From contig CM077644.1 of NCBI GenBank assembly GCA_039707465.1, positions 146,638,962 through 146,702,961 of the forward strand: a stretch of DNA of 64,000 nucleotides, given 5' to 3'. The notes under the pieces were generated by a model. The model was not told the origin of the DNA and ran no database searches. It saw only the letters and a program-made list of their open reading frames with translations. The DNA comes from Rhabdophis nuchalis. Lineage: Eukaryota > Chordata > Lepidosauria > Squamata > Natricidae. The translations under genes were made by a program, and so were the position numbers. The stretch's first letter is position 1. Every line of letters starts with the position of its first letter. Below are positions 12,017 to 22,770 of the stretch, one piece after another.

Positions 12017-12233
12017 GGCAATAGCACTTATTCCACTTCATAGTGCTTTACAGCCCTCTCTAAGAGATTTACAGAGTCAGCCTATTGCTCCCAACAATCT
12101 GTGTCCTCATTTTACCCACCTCGGAAGGATGGAAGGCTGAATCAACCTTAAGCTTGGTGAGATTCGATCTGCCAAACTGCTGGCAGCCAGTGATCAGCAG
12201 AAGTAGCCTGCAGTACTGCACTCTAAAAACTGC
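12017..12233 (-). mobile_element. Sauria-type SINE, minus strand
   Basis: Same layout as the copy at 11302, including TTTACAGAGTCAGCCTATTG and CACCTCGGAAGGATGGAAGG. It lies about 500 bp from that copy in the same orientation, with unrelated sequence between them. Confidence 0.8.
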
Positions 12234-12707
12234 CTTTAGTGTAATCATTAGAAGAAGAAAAAGATATTCTTTTGGAACGTGACTTTTAACAGGGTTATTA
12301 AATTTGCTTAGGACACAGTTCTATTACCTTCCATAACAGAATGTGATTCTATTCATTTCTTGCCTGAAATCTGTAAACATTGCTGCTGTGATTTTGAAAC
12401 CCCCCCCCCAAAAATGGGGAAATGAAGGATGCCCCACTCCATTAGTCAGATGAAGGATGATGCTATAGGCTTCAAATATCAAAGAAAGTGTTCCCATATT
12501 ACAATATATTTTCTGTTGAGCCACATCATTGGCATATCTGTAGTTCAGATTGTCAGCATAGATAAGAAAACCTTCCTGGTATCTCCACTGGGGAATTTCC
12601 AGCTCTTTCTGAAGATGTTTGGGATCTAGGAACAACTGCATGTCAACTAAGTATAATCTTTATTGTCATTGTACTTATTTACAACAAAATTGTAAATTTA
12701 CAATTAT

Positions 12708-13812
12708 ACAATACAATAACAGAGTTGGAAGGGACTTTGGAGGTCTTCTAGTCCAACCCCCTGCCTAGGCAGGAAGCCCTATACCATTTCAGATAAATGA
12801 CTATCCAACATCTTCTTAAAGACTTCCAGTGTTGGGACATTCACAACTTCTGGAGGCAAGCAGTTCCACTGATTAATTGTTCTAACTGTTGCTTCTCTCC
12901 TTGATTAGTTTCCACCCATTGCTTCTTGTCCTGCCCTCAGATGCTTTGGAGAATAGTTTGACTCCCTCTTCTTTGTGGCAACCCCTGAGATATTGGAACA
13001 CCGCTATCATGTCTCCCCTAGTCCTTCTTTTTATTAAACTAGACATACCCAGTTCCTGCAACCATTCTTCATATGTTTTAGTCTCCAGTCCCCTAATCAT
13101 CTTTGTTGTTCTTCACTGCACTCTTTCTAGATCTTTTCTACATCATGGTGACCAAAACTGAATGGAGTATTCCAAGTGTGGCCTTACCAAGGCCTTATAA
13201 AGTAGTATGAACACTTCACATGATCTTGTTTCTATCCCTCTATTTATGCAGCCTAGAACTGTGTTGGCTTTTTTGGCAGCTGCTGCACACTGCTGGCTCA
13301 TATCTAAATGGCTGTCCACTAGATCCCTTTCACAGCTACTACTATTGAGAAAGGTACCACCTATACTGTACCTTTGCATTTCGTTTTTGTTGCCTAAATG
13401 TAGAACCTTACTCTTTTCGCCATTGAATTTCATTTTATTAGATAGTGCTCAATGTTCAAGTTTGTCAAGATCCTTCTGTATCTTAAGCATATCTTCTGGA
13501 GGGTTGGCTATTCCTGCCAGCTTGGTGTCATCTGCAAATTTGGTGAGTTCCCCATTTATTCTCTTATCCAAGTCATTGTTGAAGATGTTGTAGAGTACTG
13601 GGCCTAAAACAGAGCCTTGGGGTACTCCACTGCATATTTCTCCATTGAGGACTACACATTGAATGTGGTTGGTCAGCCAGTTATGAATCCATCTGGTGGT
13701 GATGCTGTCTAACACATTCTTCCACTTTATCTAGTAGTAGGTTATAGTCTACCTTGTCAAATGCCTTACTGAAATTCAAGTAAACTATATTGACGGCATT
13801 CCTCTTGTAAAT
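12708..13812 (-). pseudogene. CR1 LINE reverse transcriptase C-terminal half and 3' end
   Basis: On the minus strand, from high to low coordinates, the frames give the RT motifs LNFSKAFDKVDY (near 13765), VPQGSVLGPV (near 13610) and FADDTK (13519-13536), then the thumb and C-terminal part ending in HLEYSIQFWSP. The CR1 3' UTR follows, with the reverse of GGGGTTGGACTAGAAGACC, and ends at about 12710. The endonuclease and the 5' part of RT are missing, as usual for a 5'-truncated CR1. A stop lies between the two longest frames (13449-13715 and 13143-13433), so no intact protein is made. Family assignment is secure from both the RT motifs and the 3' end. Confidence 0.9.
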
Positions 13813-14034
13813 CATACTTCAGCCACTGGGCAACAATCACTGTGAAAAATCAATAAAGCAAAAAACTAAAACCATGAGAGAAATAGTTAAAATATCTAAA
13901 GGAACGTTATTAATATTTCCCACCTGCTAAACAAATACAATCTTAAATAAAAATATTCAAATATCCCCATACCTGAAATGGTTCCAGAAAATGTCATATT
14001 TTTTTTCAGTCTCCTTCTCATTCCCTGGAAAGTC
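13813..14034. other. No recognised feature
   Basis: AT-rich spacer between the CR1 fragment and a SINE. Confidence 0.4.
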
Positions 14035-14500
14035 AGTTAGAGATTGTGGCTAAGGCACCAGACTAGAAACCAAGAGACTCTGTGTTCTAATCCCATTTTA
14101 GGCACAAAACCAGCTGTGTGATCTTGGGCCAGGCAACTCTCCCACGGCCCTAGGAAGCAGGAGTGGGTTGCTGCCGGTTTTACTACCGGTTTGCAACCCC
14201 TGTGTGCACATGCACTGTTCAATGTAAATTGTTCTTCGCGCATGCGCACGGATAGTCACTAAAAAACAAAATGTTGGTGGGCCAGAGGGGGCGAGGGAAC
14301 CAGTTCAGGAGCATGGTAGGCCTGTGTCGCTGCTGGTTCTGCGACCCAGGACTGAATTCTACTACCAGTTTGGCTGAACCAGGTGGAACTGAGAGCAATC
14401 CACTTCTGCTAGGAAGGAGGCAATACCAAATCACTTCTGAAATATTGCCAAGAAAACTGTAGGGACTTATCCAAGCAGTTGCCAGGAATCAACATTATAT
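14035..14500 (+). mobile_element. CORE-like tRNA SINE split by a hAT MITE
   Basis: The left part contains a box-A-like GTGGCTAAGGCACCAGAC and a box-B-like GTTCTAATCCC (14091-14101), then GTGTGATCTTGGGCCAGGC. The right part resumes at 14417 with GGAGGCAATACCA and GCCAAGAAAACTG. The interruption is the element at 14158-14408. Other family members lie at 8365 and 20568, both minus. Confidence 0.65.
14158..14408. mobile_element. hAT MITE, GGTGGGTT family, inside a SINE
   Basis: Ends CAGGAGTGGGTTGCT and AGCAATCCACTTCTG form a 15-bp inverted repeat. Flanking 8-bp duplications are both CTAGGAAG (14150-14157 and 14409-14416). Length 251 bp, no coding capacity. Confidence 0.85.
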
Positions 14501-14624
14501 TCTCAGATTCAAAACTTCAAAGGGTGGTGACAATAAAATAAAAAAGAACTCTATGGCTTAGAAAGAAGACCATGAGTCATTTAGGCAAAATATTAAAATG
14601 TAGATAGATTACAGAGAGAACAAA

Positions 14625-15010
14625 AGTACTCAAGGCCAAAGTTTTCCTAATTGTAATATGTGGCTGTGAAAACTAGATCAATCAGAATGGCTGAATAGAG
14701 AAAAATTGATGTCTTTGAATTGCATTGAGAATATCTTGGACCACCAGAAGAATAAATCATTCAGCATCATGAAGGAAAACCAGATTGCTCTCTAGAAGTA
14801 CTAAGAATGAAGCTAAAGCTTTAACATTTTTTACATAATCAAAGGCAATTAAAAAAGACTCTGACAGAAGGAAGAGAGATAGATAATATGACTGATGACA
14901 CAAATAGGACTTTACAAGGAATCAAAGGACTTGCTGACTGACAATCAGACCAAAAATGCCCATTAGGTCATAAAGAGTTAGAAGCAGCTCAACAGCAACA
15001 ACCATAAACA
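14625..15010 (+). pseudogene. Decayed BovB (RTE) LINE 3' fragment
   Basis: CAAGGCCAAAGTTTTCCTAA, TATGTGGCTGTGAAAAC and GAATATCTTGGACC follow the same order as the better preserved BovB copy at 22771-23222, and the end resembles its 3' UTR (TAAAGAGTTAGAAGCAGCTC, AACAGCAACAACC). No open frame survives. Confidence 0.6.
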
Positions 15011-15159
15011 GATGGGGAAAGAGCTCAGCATTTGATCTCCCTTGGTGACACAATTATTGCTTTTCTTCTTGCAACTTTCACTGCTAAACAAAAGATACAC
15101 AAAAGGGAAAGCATTCCTCCTTACAAAATGCAAAAATGTTGTTTTCCTTTGCCCTAAAG

Positions 15160-15291
15160 CAGGGACGTCAAATTGGCAGCCTGCAGGCTGAATGTGTCAT
15201 GTGCAGGTCACACCCACCCAGCTCTGTGAAGGGAAAAATGTCACGATATGTCACATGACAGCTACGTGACATGGCGAATTTGACACCTGTG
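15160..15291. mobile_element. hAT MITE, GTGTCAAAC family
   Basis: Starts CAGGGACGTCAAATTGG and ends GAATTTGACACCTGTG. Flanks CCCTAAAG (15152-15159) and GCCTAGAG (15292-15299) match at 6 of 8 positions, both with central TA. Related copies at 22314, 26247 and 55136. Confidence 0.7.
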
Positions 15292-15636
15292 GCCTAGAGA
15301 TAAGAAGGGGAATTAAAGTTTCCCACTGACAAAAAGGAGAGAGAGTGGAGATTTAATAAAAGTTGCCAGGCTTTCAGATTTGACATTCCTTTGATTAAAC
15401 TAGAAGTCTTATAACTATAAGTTGGCCAAGCTCATCTGGCGACTACAACTCAGCTTCAGCTGTTGCAGCAAGAGAACAGGATACTATAACAAAGAGAATT
15501 TATATTGTCCTGCTCATCCATTAGAATGAGGATAGAGGAAAGAACTTTCACCCATGACATTTCTAGCAAGTATCTAGAAAGTGCCCTTTCTAGCAAATAC
15601 AAGCAACCACATGAATTTGTAGAGTCCTTTTGAAGG
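15292..15636. other. No recognised feature
   Basis: Unique-looking sequence. The minus frame at 15456-15647 has no recognisable domain. Confidence 0.4.
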
Positions 15637-15942
15637 GAATGGGACAACTTGCCACATCCAACCCTGTGGCCAAGTCACCATGGCCAACTTGCTGCAGGTC
15701 AACTTGTCAAGGCCAACTCACCATCGGACAACTTGCTGTGGGACAATTTAACAATTCTATTTAATTATTCAAAAGAAATAAACATATTTTATTTTTTTCC
15801 AATTCACATTTTATTCTATCCCTCCTTTTGCATCCTTTCTTTAATGATTCTATTTCACTATCCCTTTGATATTATAGTATAACTCTTGTCTCACAGAGAG
15901 TTGTCTTGCAGCAAGTTGACCATGGCAAGTTGTCATAGACCC
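15637..15942. mobile_element. Inverted-repeat element with GACAACTTGCC ends
   Basis: The left end GGAATGGGACAACTTGCCA is the inverted complement of the right end (ATGGCAAGTTGTCATAGACC) with few mismatches. TTTTGAAG (15629-15636) and TTCTGAAG (15943-15950) flank it, 7 of 8 matching. CAACTTG recurs four times in the left arm, and CAACTTGTC and GACAACTTGCTG form sub-repeats. Superfamily uncertain: the duplication is 8 bp but the ends are not CA...TG. Confidence 0.5.
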
Positions 15943-17440
15943 TTCTGAAGAGATGCCCATTTCCAAAAGCTCACTGTTTTGTAGTCAAAATAGAGACTTT
16001 TCTTCCTGTCTATCTTTCTGGCTGTGGAATGCATCTCCCAAACAGATTTGCTTGGCCCCTATATTCCCAGCAGTTTGAAAAATGCCAAAAAAATTACTTC
16101 TGTTACCAAACTTCTAATGCTTAATTATTTAAATGATAGTTGTCTGGATTTGATTTTTTTTTTAAATTAAATTACTTTTAATTTAATTTTGATTGTAGTG
16201 ACTTTATGGTTTTGTGTTGTGTTTTGCATTTTTAGAATTATCATAAGTTTGCACAAATAAAATATGGATATCAATTGGGTAACAAATAAATGCAGGCTAT
16301 AAATATTCTACTGCAGTTGGTTGGCAACCCTAACTGGGAATTAGCCTTGAATCAAATGGGCTATTTGTTTGAAAAAATACATCCTAGCTTTCAAGATGCA
16401 CAAATACATTTAATTTCAACTCTGAAATCTTGAAAGTTTGCTGAGGAAGCCCTGGTCTGTTATTGCCATTTGTGTATATCCAGATTGAAAATGGTATTGG
16501 TTTAGTCATCTTACTTTTGCCATTGATTTTAAAACCAGTGGCCTTCTAGAAAATGTGGTTTTGTAATGTAAGACCTGTCAGACTTTTGTTACTTCTGGTG
16601 CTAACAAGAACCTCCAGAAATTCTTACACATTTAACATTTCCCACCAGGGTTCTGGTGGAATGTAATACTTTTATAGCAAGTAATCACTAGAAAACGTCA
16701 GCAGAAGCTTTTAGACGAATAACCTGCTGGTTTTGAATATATTTATTAAAGAACACTGATTGAAATATTAGCTTCTCAGCAGGGGTTATCTATATTCTGG
16801 TGAAGAAGGGCTCTTATCAAAGTTCTTTAAATATTTAGACACACTAATATGTTTTCCCCTTTTGTTAAAGAAGAGTTCATTTTTGGTTAAAGCTTCTTCT
16901 GCTTTTATTCTAAGTAAATCTTTGCTAAGAACAAATGAGAAACGTTCTAAGCAATACTTCCAGAGCTGCAGTAATTTTCAGAATTACAGGTAAAGAAGTT
17001 TCTTCAGCTGTTTGGTCTATTTTGAAAGGATGATGTGATGACTCACAGAAAAAGGTTCAACAGGATCTTCAATATTCATACAATGGCTATTGTAGTAGGG
17101 TTTTGATTGCACTCATCCATTTGTATTTTCTACACATAATTGGTGGACCTTATGTGGAGCCCACTCTTGGAAATAAAGAGAATAGTAGAGGACTGGCATT
17201 TGCTAAATATGTCTTATTTTCCATTTCTTTACATTTGTTGGGTGAAAACACCCCTGTTGGAAAATAAAGGCGGAATAGTGCAATACACCAGACAGCAAAA
17301 GATACGTTGCTTAAACCACACAAATAACTATCAAACACTGATAGTAGGAAAAATAAATAGTCTTTACTTTTGTAGTAACTAAAATATTTCTTCCAAACAG
17401 TGATACTAAATCCTCTAACAATAAACAGTCCTTCACCAAA
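15943..17440. other. No recognised feature
   Basis: About 1.5 kb of AT-rich DNA between repeats. The frames at 17140-17382 on both strands carry no domain. It could include diverged regulatory DNA, but nothing in a single sequence shows this. Confidence 0.4.
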
Positions 17441-17708
17441 ACATTGTTTTTATATTGAAAAAGTTTTATTGGTTTTTACAAATTTTTTAAGATAGGGTAG
17501 GGGTAAGGTGAAATACAAAGATATTTTGAGAGCTTACACGTCGAGGTCATTGGTCCCTCCGGGGCTTCTTAATAAGACATTGGTAATACATTTTTCAATA
17601 AAACTACAAGGTGAAAACAAATGCATACATCATAAATTCTAAATTCTATGCTGGCAATCGTGTACAAACATCCAGATAAAAGTTATACTGTATTAATAAA
17701 AAGCAAAG

Positions 17709-18563
17709 TCATTTTTTAGATCTAAGTCTCTTGGCAATTGTGTCTTCTTGTTCTCCTTCCTGGCCCCCAGCGGGCAGGGCTGTGGCCCCCTCTGTCTCCC
17801 CTGGATCTTCCCCAAGGATAGAGGAATGTTTTTTAAGAAAGGCTTCCGCCTCAGCAACTGTTTTAATCCTTACTCTTCCTCCATCCCAGAACACCAATAT
17901 CCCTTCTGGCATCGCCCACTTAAACCAAATCCCGTGATTAAACAATTTTTTAGATAAGAAGGAGTACTTCCTCCTCACCTCCCTAATCTTTTTGGGGATC
18001 TGCTTCAAGATAGCGACTTCCTTTTGTTGATAAATTAACGGACCCGCTCTCTGCGCCTTCAAGATTCCCTCCCTAGTCGACCTTCTGACAAATTTAATAT
18101 GTATCTCTCTGGGTACTTCATTTATCCTGGCATATGTTGAATTTATTCTGTAAACTAGGTCAATGTCCCCCCTGATCTCATCTTTGGGTTTATGTAAATA
18201 GTCTGCTAAAATTGTGCTCATGAGATCAGGAAGGCATTCACCAATTTCCTCCAAAATATTCTGAAATCTTAAAAAATATGACATCCTTTCAAAATCCATC
18301 CTAGACATATGACCAGTCAAATCTCCAATTTCACTATTAACATTTTTCAGTTCTCCCTTTGCCCCAGCCAACCCCACTTCCAACTCCTCGGTCTTCTGTG
18401 TATTCTCCATCAATTTTTTCTGTGTTTCTAAAAGCTCAAGTTTAGAACTGCAATGGTCCTTTCGTAATTCTTTAATTTCCAGCACCAAGGAGTGTAACAC
18501 TGCTTCCATAGCTGTCATCCTTTCTTCCAATCCTGGATTTTCTGGTTGTTTTTTTGAAGCCAT
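17709..18563 (-). CDS. L1-type ORF1 protein, 284 residues, intact
   Basis: ORF1 proteins of L1 retrotransposons are cytoplasmic RNA-binding chaperones that form trimers, coat the element RNA and are needed for retrotransposition. Residues about 10-90 are rich in K, E and L with heptad-like spacing, consistent with the coiled coil. A segment near 95-155 containing YFLRFQNI fits the RRM domain. The stretch PREIHIKFVRRSTREGILKA (near 151-170) fits the L1 C-terminal domain. The last 35 residues are acidic, ending in a basic KRLRSKK, which may bind RNA or act as a localisation signal. The frame has no stops or frameshifts, suggesting a young copy or recent selection. The start is chosen at the first ATG after the CpG-rich leader. 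No ORF2 partner follows; any movement would need enzymes from an autonomous L1. Confidence 0.8.
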   Translation of the reverse strand: MASKKQPENPGLEERMTAMEAVLHSLVLEIKELRKDHCSSKLELLETQKKLMENTQKTEELEVGLAGAKGELKNVNSEIGDLTGHMSRMDFERMSYFLRFQNILEEIGECLPDLMSTILADYLHKPKDEIRGDIDLVYRINSTYARINEVPREIHIKFVRRSTREGILKAQRAGPLIYQQKEVAILKQIPKKIREVRRKYSFLSKKLFNHGIWFKWAMPEGILVFWDGGRVRIKTVAEAEAFLKKHSSILGEDPGETEGATALPAGGQEGEQEDTIAKRLRSKK

Positions 18564-19450
18564 GGTGAGCTGTTAAAGTCAGTGCCACTAAAATGGCGTT
18601 TTTTGGGTGCGGCCGCTGGAGCAAGTCCGGAGAAGAAAGTTCAAATCAAAGTTGTAACAAATTATAGAGTCCAGAGAGAGAGACAATTTTCACAGTCAAA
18701 TATTAAAACAAAGAAAGCACTCCAGGGAGGGAGTAAATTAATCCAAAAATCCATTCGTTGGTAGAGAGAAACAGTCCAGGTCACAAAGAGAAGTTGGTAA
18801 TTTTCCATGAAAAAATAATCATTTAGGAACAAAGGGCAGCCATCTTCCACCGCCCAGTCTGAGAGCCAGCAGGAGAAAGTGACAAAGAAAATTGTTTCAA
18901 TAAAGCCGGACTTAGATACATTGTATAGAAACAAGCCGCGAAGCACTTTCACTTGTTCCGCAAAAGTCCGGATGAGAAATATCCGCTTCCTCGGATCGAG
19001 GAGCCATTTCTAAACGCCGCTGTTGTAAATCCGAGGGGGGGTTTAGCAAACACCCCCCTCCACGTTTCTCTCAGTTCAAGCCGCCAGCAAAAATAAGTTT
19101 AAAGTCACTTACTCTCCACTTCGCAGCCAAAGCCCCGGAAAAGCCATCCGACTCGAGCGCTCCGCTCTCTTCAAATCCATTATTTGTTACTGTCCTCCAT
19201 TGGCGAAGGGAACCAAGCCCCCCGCAGCATGTCTTCTTCCACCTAGACCGAAGACAAGGATTGTTACCCAGCCGCCGCCAGGCTGAACCAGTCCAAGCAA
19301 GCCAGTCCTACGGAGGGTCCCCCCAAAAAAGGGGCACCCCGCCCCGTTTGGGGCAGAAAAAAGAACAAAACGGCGGACGAACCCCAAGGCTCGTCCGTCG
19401 CCGCCAGGAACAGGAACAGGAAGTCTTACAGTCTTACAGTCTTACAGTTG
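18564..19450 (-). promoter_or_regulatory. CpG-rich 5' leader of the L1-type element
   Basis: GC-rich with many CpG, unlike the AT-rich surroundings, and placed where an L1 internal RNA polymerase II promoter would be. It includes homopolymer tracts (GGGGGGG and CCCCCC near 19035-19055) and a short TCTTACAG tandem run at about 19425-19460. Promoter function is inferred from position and composition only. Confidence 0.45.
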
Positions 19451-19620
19451 TTATCTTACAGTCAGTCAAAAACAATGATTCTCTTCCGTCTTCATGTTCA
19501 GCTTCTTCCTCAGTGGCAATCAGGAAGCAAAGGAAAGCAAAAGGGGATGAACTGTGTTTCCAGCTGCCTTTATGATTGAGCTGGGAAGCACAGCCAATAA
19601 GATTCCACATAGTCCTTAAA

Positions 19621-20290
19621 GTTACATTTATTTATTTGTTTATTTGTTTGTTTGTTTGTTTATTTATTTATTTATTTATTTATTCGAATTTATACCCCGC
19701 CCTTCTCCTTGTTAGGCATTATTTAAAACCCACAATAAATACAATATACAACATTAAAATATATTAAATTATTTACCCGTGCTAAAACCCATATTTAAAA
19801 ACCCTACCAAATTATAATTTATGTATAAAAGTCAGAACTCTTGGCTATCCTAGGCCGGCTTGTTGGAATAAATGCGTCTTAAGACATTGGTGGAAGAGGC
19901 GGAGGTCCGAGGTAGTGCGAAGGTCGGGGGGTAGGTCGTTCCAGAGGGCCGGGCCCGCCACAGAGAAGGCCCTTCCCCTGGGTGTCGCCAACCGGCATTG
20001 CCCAGCTGAACGGCACCCAGAGAAGGCCCTCTCTGTGGGAGCGGACCGGACGAAGGGATGTATGGGGCAGGAGGCGGTCTCGTATATAGCTAGGCCCCGA
20101 GCCATGGAGCGATTTAAAGATGGTGGTCAACACCTTGAAGCGCACTCAAAAGGCCACAGGCAGCCAGTGCAGCTCACGCAGGAGAGGTGTTACGTGGGCT
20201 TGCCTTGAGGCACCCATAACCACCCGCGCGGCCGCATTCTGCACTAACTGTAGCTTTCGAGTGCACCTCAAGGGGAGCCCCATGTATACT
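19621..20290 (-). mobile_element. 3' end of an L2-like LINE, minus strand
   Basis: On the minus strand a frame (20105-19845) contains GRAFSVAGPALWNDLPPDLR and ends KTHLFQQAGLG, the conserved C-terminal tail of L2/CR1-group LINE ORF2 proteins. Upstream minus-strand sequence in another frame gives KSLHGSGPSYIRDRLLP, part of the same protein. The 3' UTR contains the reverse of AAGGGCGGGGTATAAATTCG and ends in a TTTATTTG-type tail (19624-19690). Frames are broken, so it is not coding. Confidence 0.7.
19624..19686. repeat. TTTATTTG/TTTA array at a LINE tail
   Basis: Tetranucleotide run of TTTA and TTTG units forming the tail of the adjacent L2-like LINE. Confidence 0.8.
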
Positions 20291-20507
20291 CTTTAAGAAT
20301 CCTGGCTTATATATATTGTCAACCCAACATTAGGATAATTATCCTAACAACATTGAACATATTTTGAAGGCCATCTTCATTCCATCTCAGCGTCTGAAAA
20401 TGACATATGGGGATTTATTCTTGGGTGATATCTCAGTGATGGGATGTTCTCCCTAGAAGTCTTTGGCAGCATTTATTTTGCACTTATACCATTCCCAAGC
20501 ATTTCTA

Positions 20508-20539
20508 CCCTAACCCTAACCCTAACCCTAACCCTAACC
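20508..20539. repeat. Short interstitial telomere-like array, (CCCTAA)5
   Basis: Five perfect CCCTAA units followed by a partial one, the complement of the vertebrate telomere repeat TTAGGG. Flanks are ordinary interspersed DNA, so this is internal, not a chromosome end. Confidence 0.9.
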
Positions 20540-20567
20540 AACCATCCACCCATCCAACTCTTTTGTC

Positions 20568-20840
20568 CAATTCAGGTCTACTTCTCAGATAATGCCTGAA
20601 CAAGTCCCTCCAGGTTTTTGGGCAAGATTTTTCAAAAGCAGCTTGCCATTGTTTCTTTCCTAGGGCTGAGAGAAAGTGACTGGGCCAACGTCACCCCGTT
20701 GACTTTGTTCCTAAGGCGCTACTAGAACTCACAACTTTGATATGACCCAAGAGCTAATCAATAAAGATTGAGATAGCACTCAAAGTCTCTTGGTTTATAG
20801 CCTGACATCTTAACTTATCTCATACTGGCTCCCTTATATC
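20568..20840 (-). mobile_element. CORE-like tRNA SINE, minus strand
   Basis: Contains AGTCCCTCCAGGTTTTTGG, GGCAAGATTTTTCAAAAG, TTTCCTAGGGCTGAGAG and ACTAGAACTCACAA in the same order as the copy at 8365-8585. Confidence 0.55.
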
Positions 20841-22313
20841 ATTTATTTCAAGACTTACCAACTGCACCTGCACCGAATCTTAAATTAAAACACAGAATAC
20901 CATTAGTGTAAAAACAGCACTTGATCAGTGATTGCTATTGTTAATTAACTAATGAACAATGTGCAATGTGGTACAACACTTCATGTCCATTGTGTTTAGA
21001 AACTGACAAGGTGATTTCTCTAAGAATTTCAAATTGTGACTAAAGTACTACCCTGTCAGAACAAAAACTGCAAATGTGGAATCTGCTGCAGAAATTCACA
21101 CTTAGTATGTACTACTAGCTGCTTTGAAGTGCCCATATCACTTCGCTCACATTTCTCTAGTAATTCTAATGAATTACTATGCATTCATAATTTGTGCATT
21201 ATGGTTAATTCATTAATAATATATAATTTTCTTTCTAAACCACCATGCAGTTAGATCTGGTGTCATAATCACCACCATCAACTCAACTCCATGGAACAGA
21301 GAATGAGGCTGTCGGATAAGAGGCTTTACTGAGGCCACCTAACGAGTTTGTGCCTGCAGTGAGCTTTGAATAATTAAGACGGAGAATCATAGAAGCATGG
21401 AATTGGAAGGAGCTATTTAGGGCATCGAACAGAACTTTCAGCTTGGTGCAAGAATCCAGAGGAAAAGCAGCCTTGATCCCAGGGTTTCAAACTTCTCCTT
21501 GAACTCTTAGGTTTCAACAAAGAGCAGGCTCTGGTTCTGAAAATAGGAAATGAGATTCAATCTCCTTCCCCACGCTTTATGTCATAATCCTGTCTCCAGA
21601 TATACTGAAGCATCCTTCTTTTCCAGGAGTGCCCATACTGAACAGGGGTCAAGGGGAGATGTAAGTTAGATTGTTCTCTTGATTGGACCTTCTGAAGTAC
21701 TGTGCTCACTCTTCTATGCCAAGGCCATTATTTACCCATTTCAAACTATTTTTACATTTCCTATTTTCCTCATGACGCTGATGTGATTGTCCTGAACTGC
21801 ACTGCAAGCTTCTTATTTGTTGTTTAAAAATATGCAGACTCTATCTCATAGTCACAGGATACCTTTCAAATGTAACGAAAACAAATCACGTTTAAGGTAG
21901 AAATGACATATAAAAGATAATCAGTCCATGTTCCCTTATGCTCTCAGAGCAGGTGTTAACATTATCTCATGCCCCTCTGTATGGGAGCCCACCCATATCT
22001 GATAATTCCCAATAAGGAGGACATGGGTTACATAGTGTCCCCTGAGGATCAATATAACCATGAATAAAAGAGACAGGGAAATCAATAAACCAATATAAAG
22101 TACCTTAAGAAATAAATAATAGTCTAACAATAGACTATTGGACAAATAACAAATAGACAATCAATATGCTATTATTACTGGAGCAAGAAGGATAATCCAT
22201 TAGAAGAGAGTCTCAATGGATGAGTTTTACACATGGTCAAACTCATAGAAGCTCCACTTAAAATATTTAGATTGCAAACTGTTTTAAGGATGAGAATTTT
22301 GATACATGTAGAC
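20841..22313. other. No recognised feature
   Basis: About 1.5 kb with no repeat, RNA gene or coding frame that I can name. Confidence 0.4.
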
Positions 22314-22448
22314 CAGGAGTGTCAAACATGTGGCGTCCCATTGTTGTCACATGATATATCGTGACTTTTTTCCCGTTCACTAAAATGGGGGTGGGGATGG
22401 CCAGCACAGGACGCATCTGGCCCATGGGCTGCAAATTTGGCACCCCTG
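22314..22448. mobile_element. hAT MITE, GTGTCAAAC family
   Basis: Ends CAGGAGTGTCAAACATG and AAATTTGGCACCCCTG. Both flanks carry the 8-bp duplication ATGTAGAC (22306-22313, 22449-22456), identical. Length 135 bp. Confidence 0.9.
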
Positions 22449-22770
22449 ATGTAGACCCTTAAAGATAAATAATAATTCTACCATTAATTCTGCTTGGAAG
22501 TAATTTGCTCCCACTAGACTTGGCAATGTGGTGAACACTGGCATCAGAGGCTACAAAGTGTGCTTCTTTTCCAGATCAAAATTCATCAAAAGTATATCTG
22601 AAAAAGGATCTGGTGCCACAAGTAAACTGTGAACAGCAATAATTACACATCACTACAGAATTTCTATTAGAGGAATTTACATTGAAAAAGTCTTGATGGG
22701 TGAAAAGAATGTGCAGGATAAAATATATGCATACATTTATTCTGTGTGTGTCTGTCAACAAAAGTGTGTA

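Larger units (their letters stand above)
17445..19450 (-). mobile_element. L1-type element with ORF1 only (half-L1-like)
   Basis: On the minus strand this unit has a GC- and CpG-rich leader of about 880 bp (19450 down to 18564), an intact ORF1 (18563-17709), and directly after its stop about 260 bp of 3' UTR. The 3' UTR has AATAAA signals (minus strand, near 17700, 17600 and 17468) and ends in a short A-rich tail. No trace of ORF2, endonuclease or reverse transcriptase lies on either side. L1 copies normally lose their 5' end, so ORF1 joined to a 3' end points to an internal deletion or to an ORF1-only lineage of the HAL1 kind known from mammals. I could not identify a target site duplication, so both edges are approximate. 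Confidence 0.65.

Noticed and set aside
20508..20539. Chromosome end or telomere
   Set aside because: Only five units, with ordinary repeats continuing on both sides.
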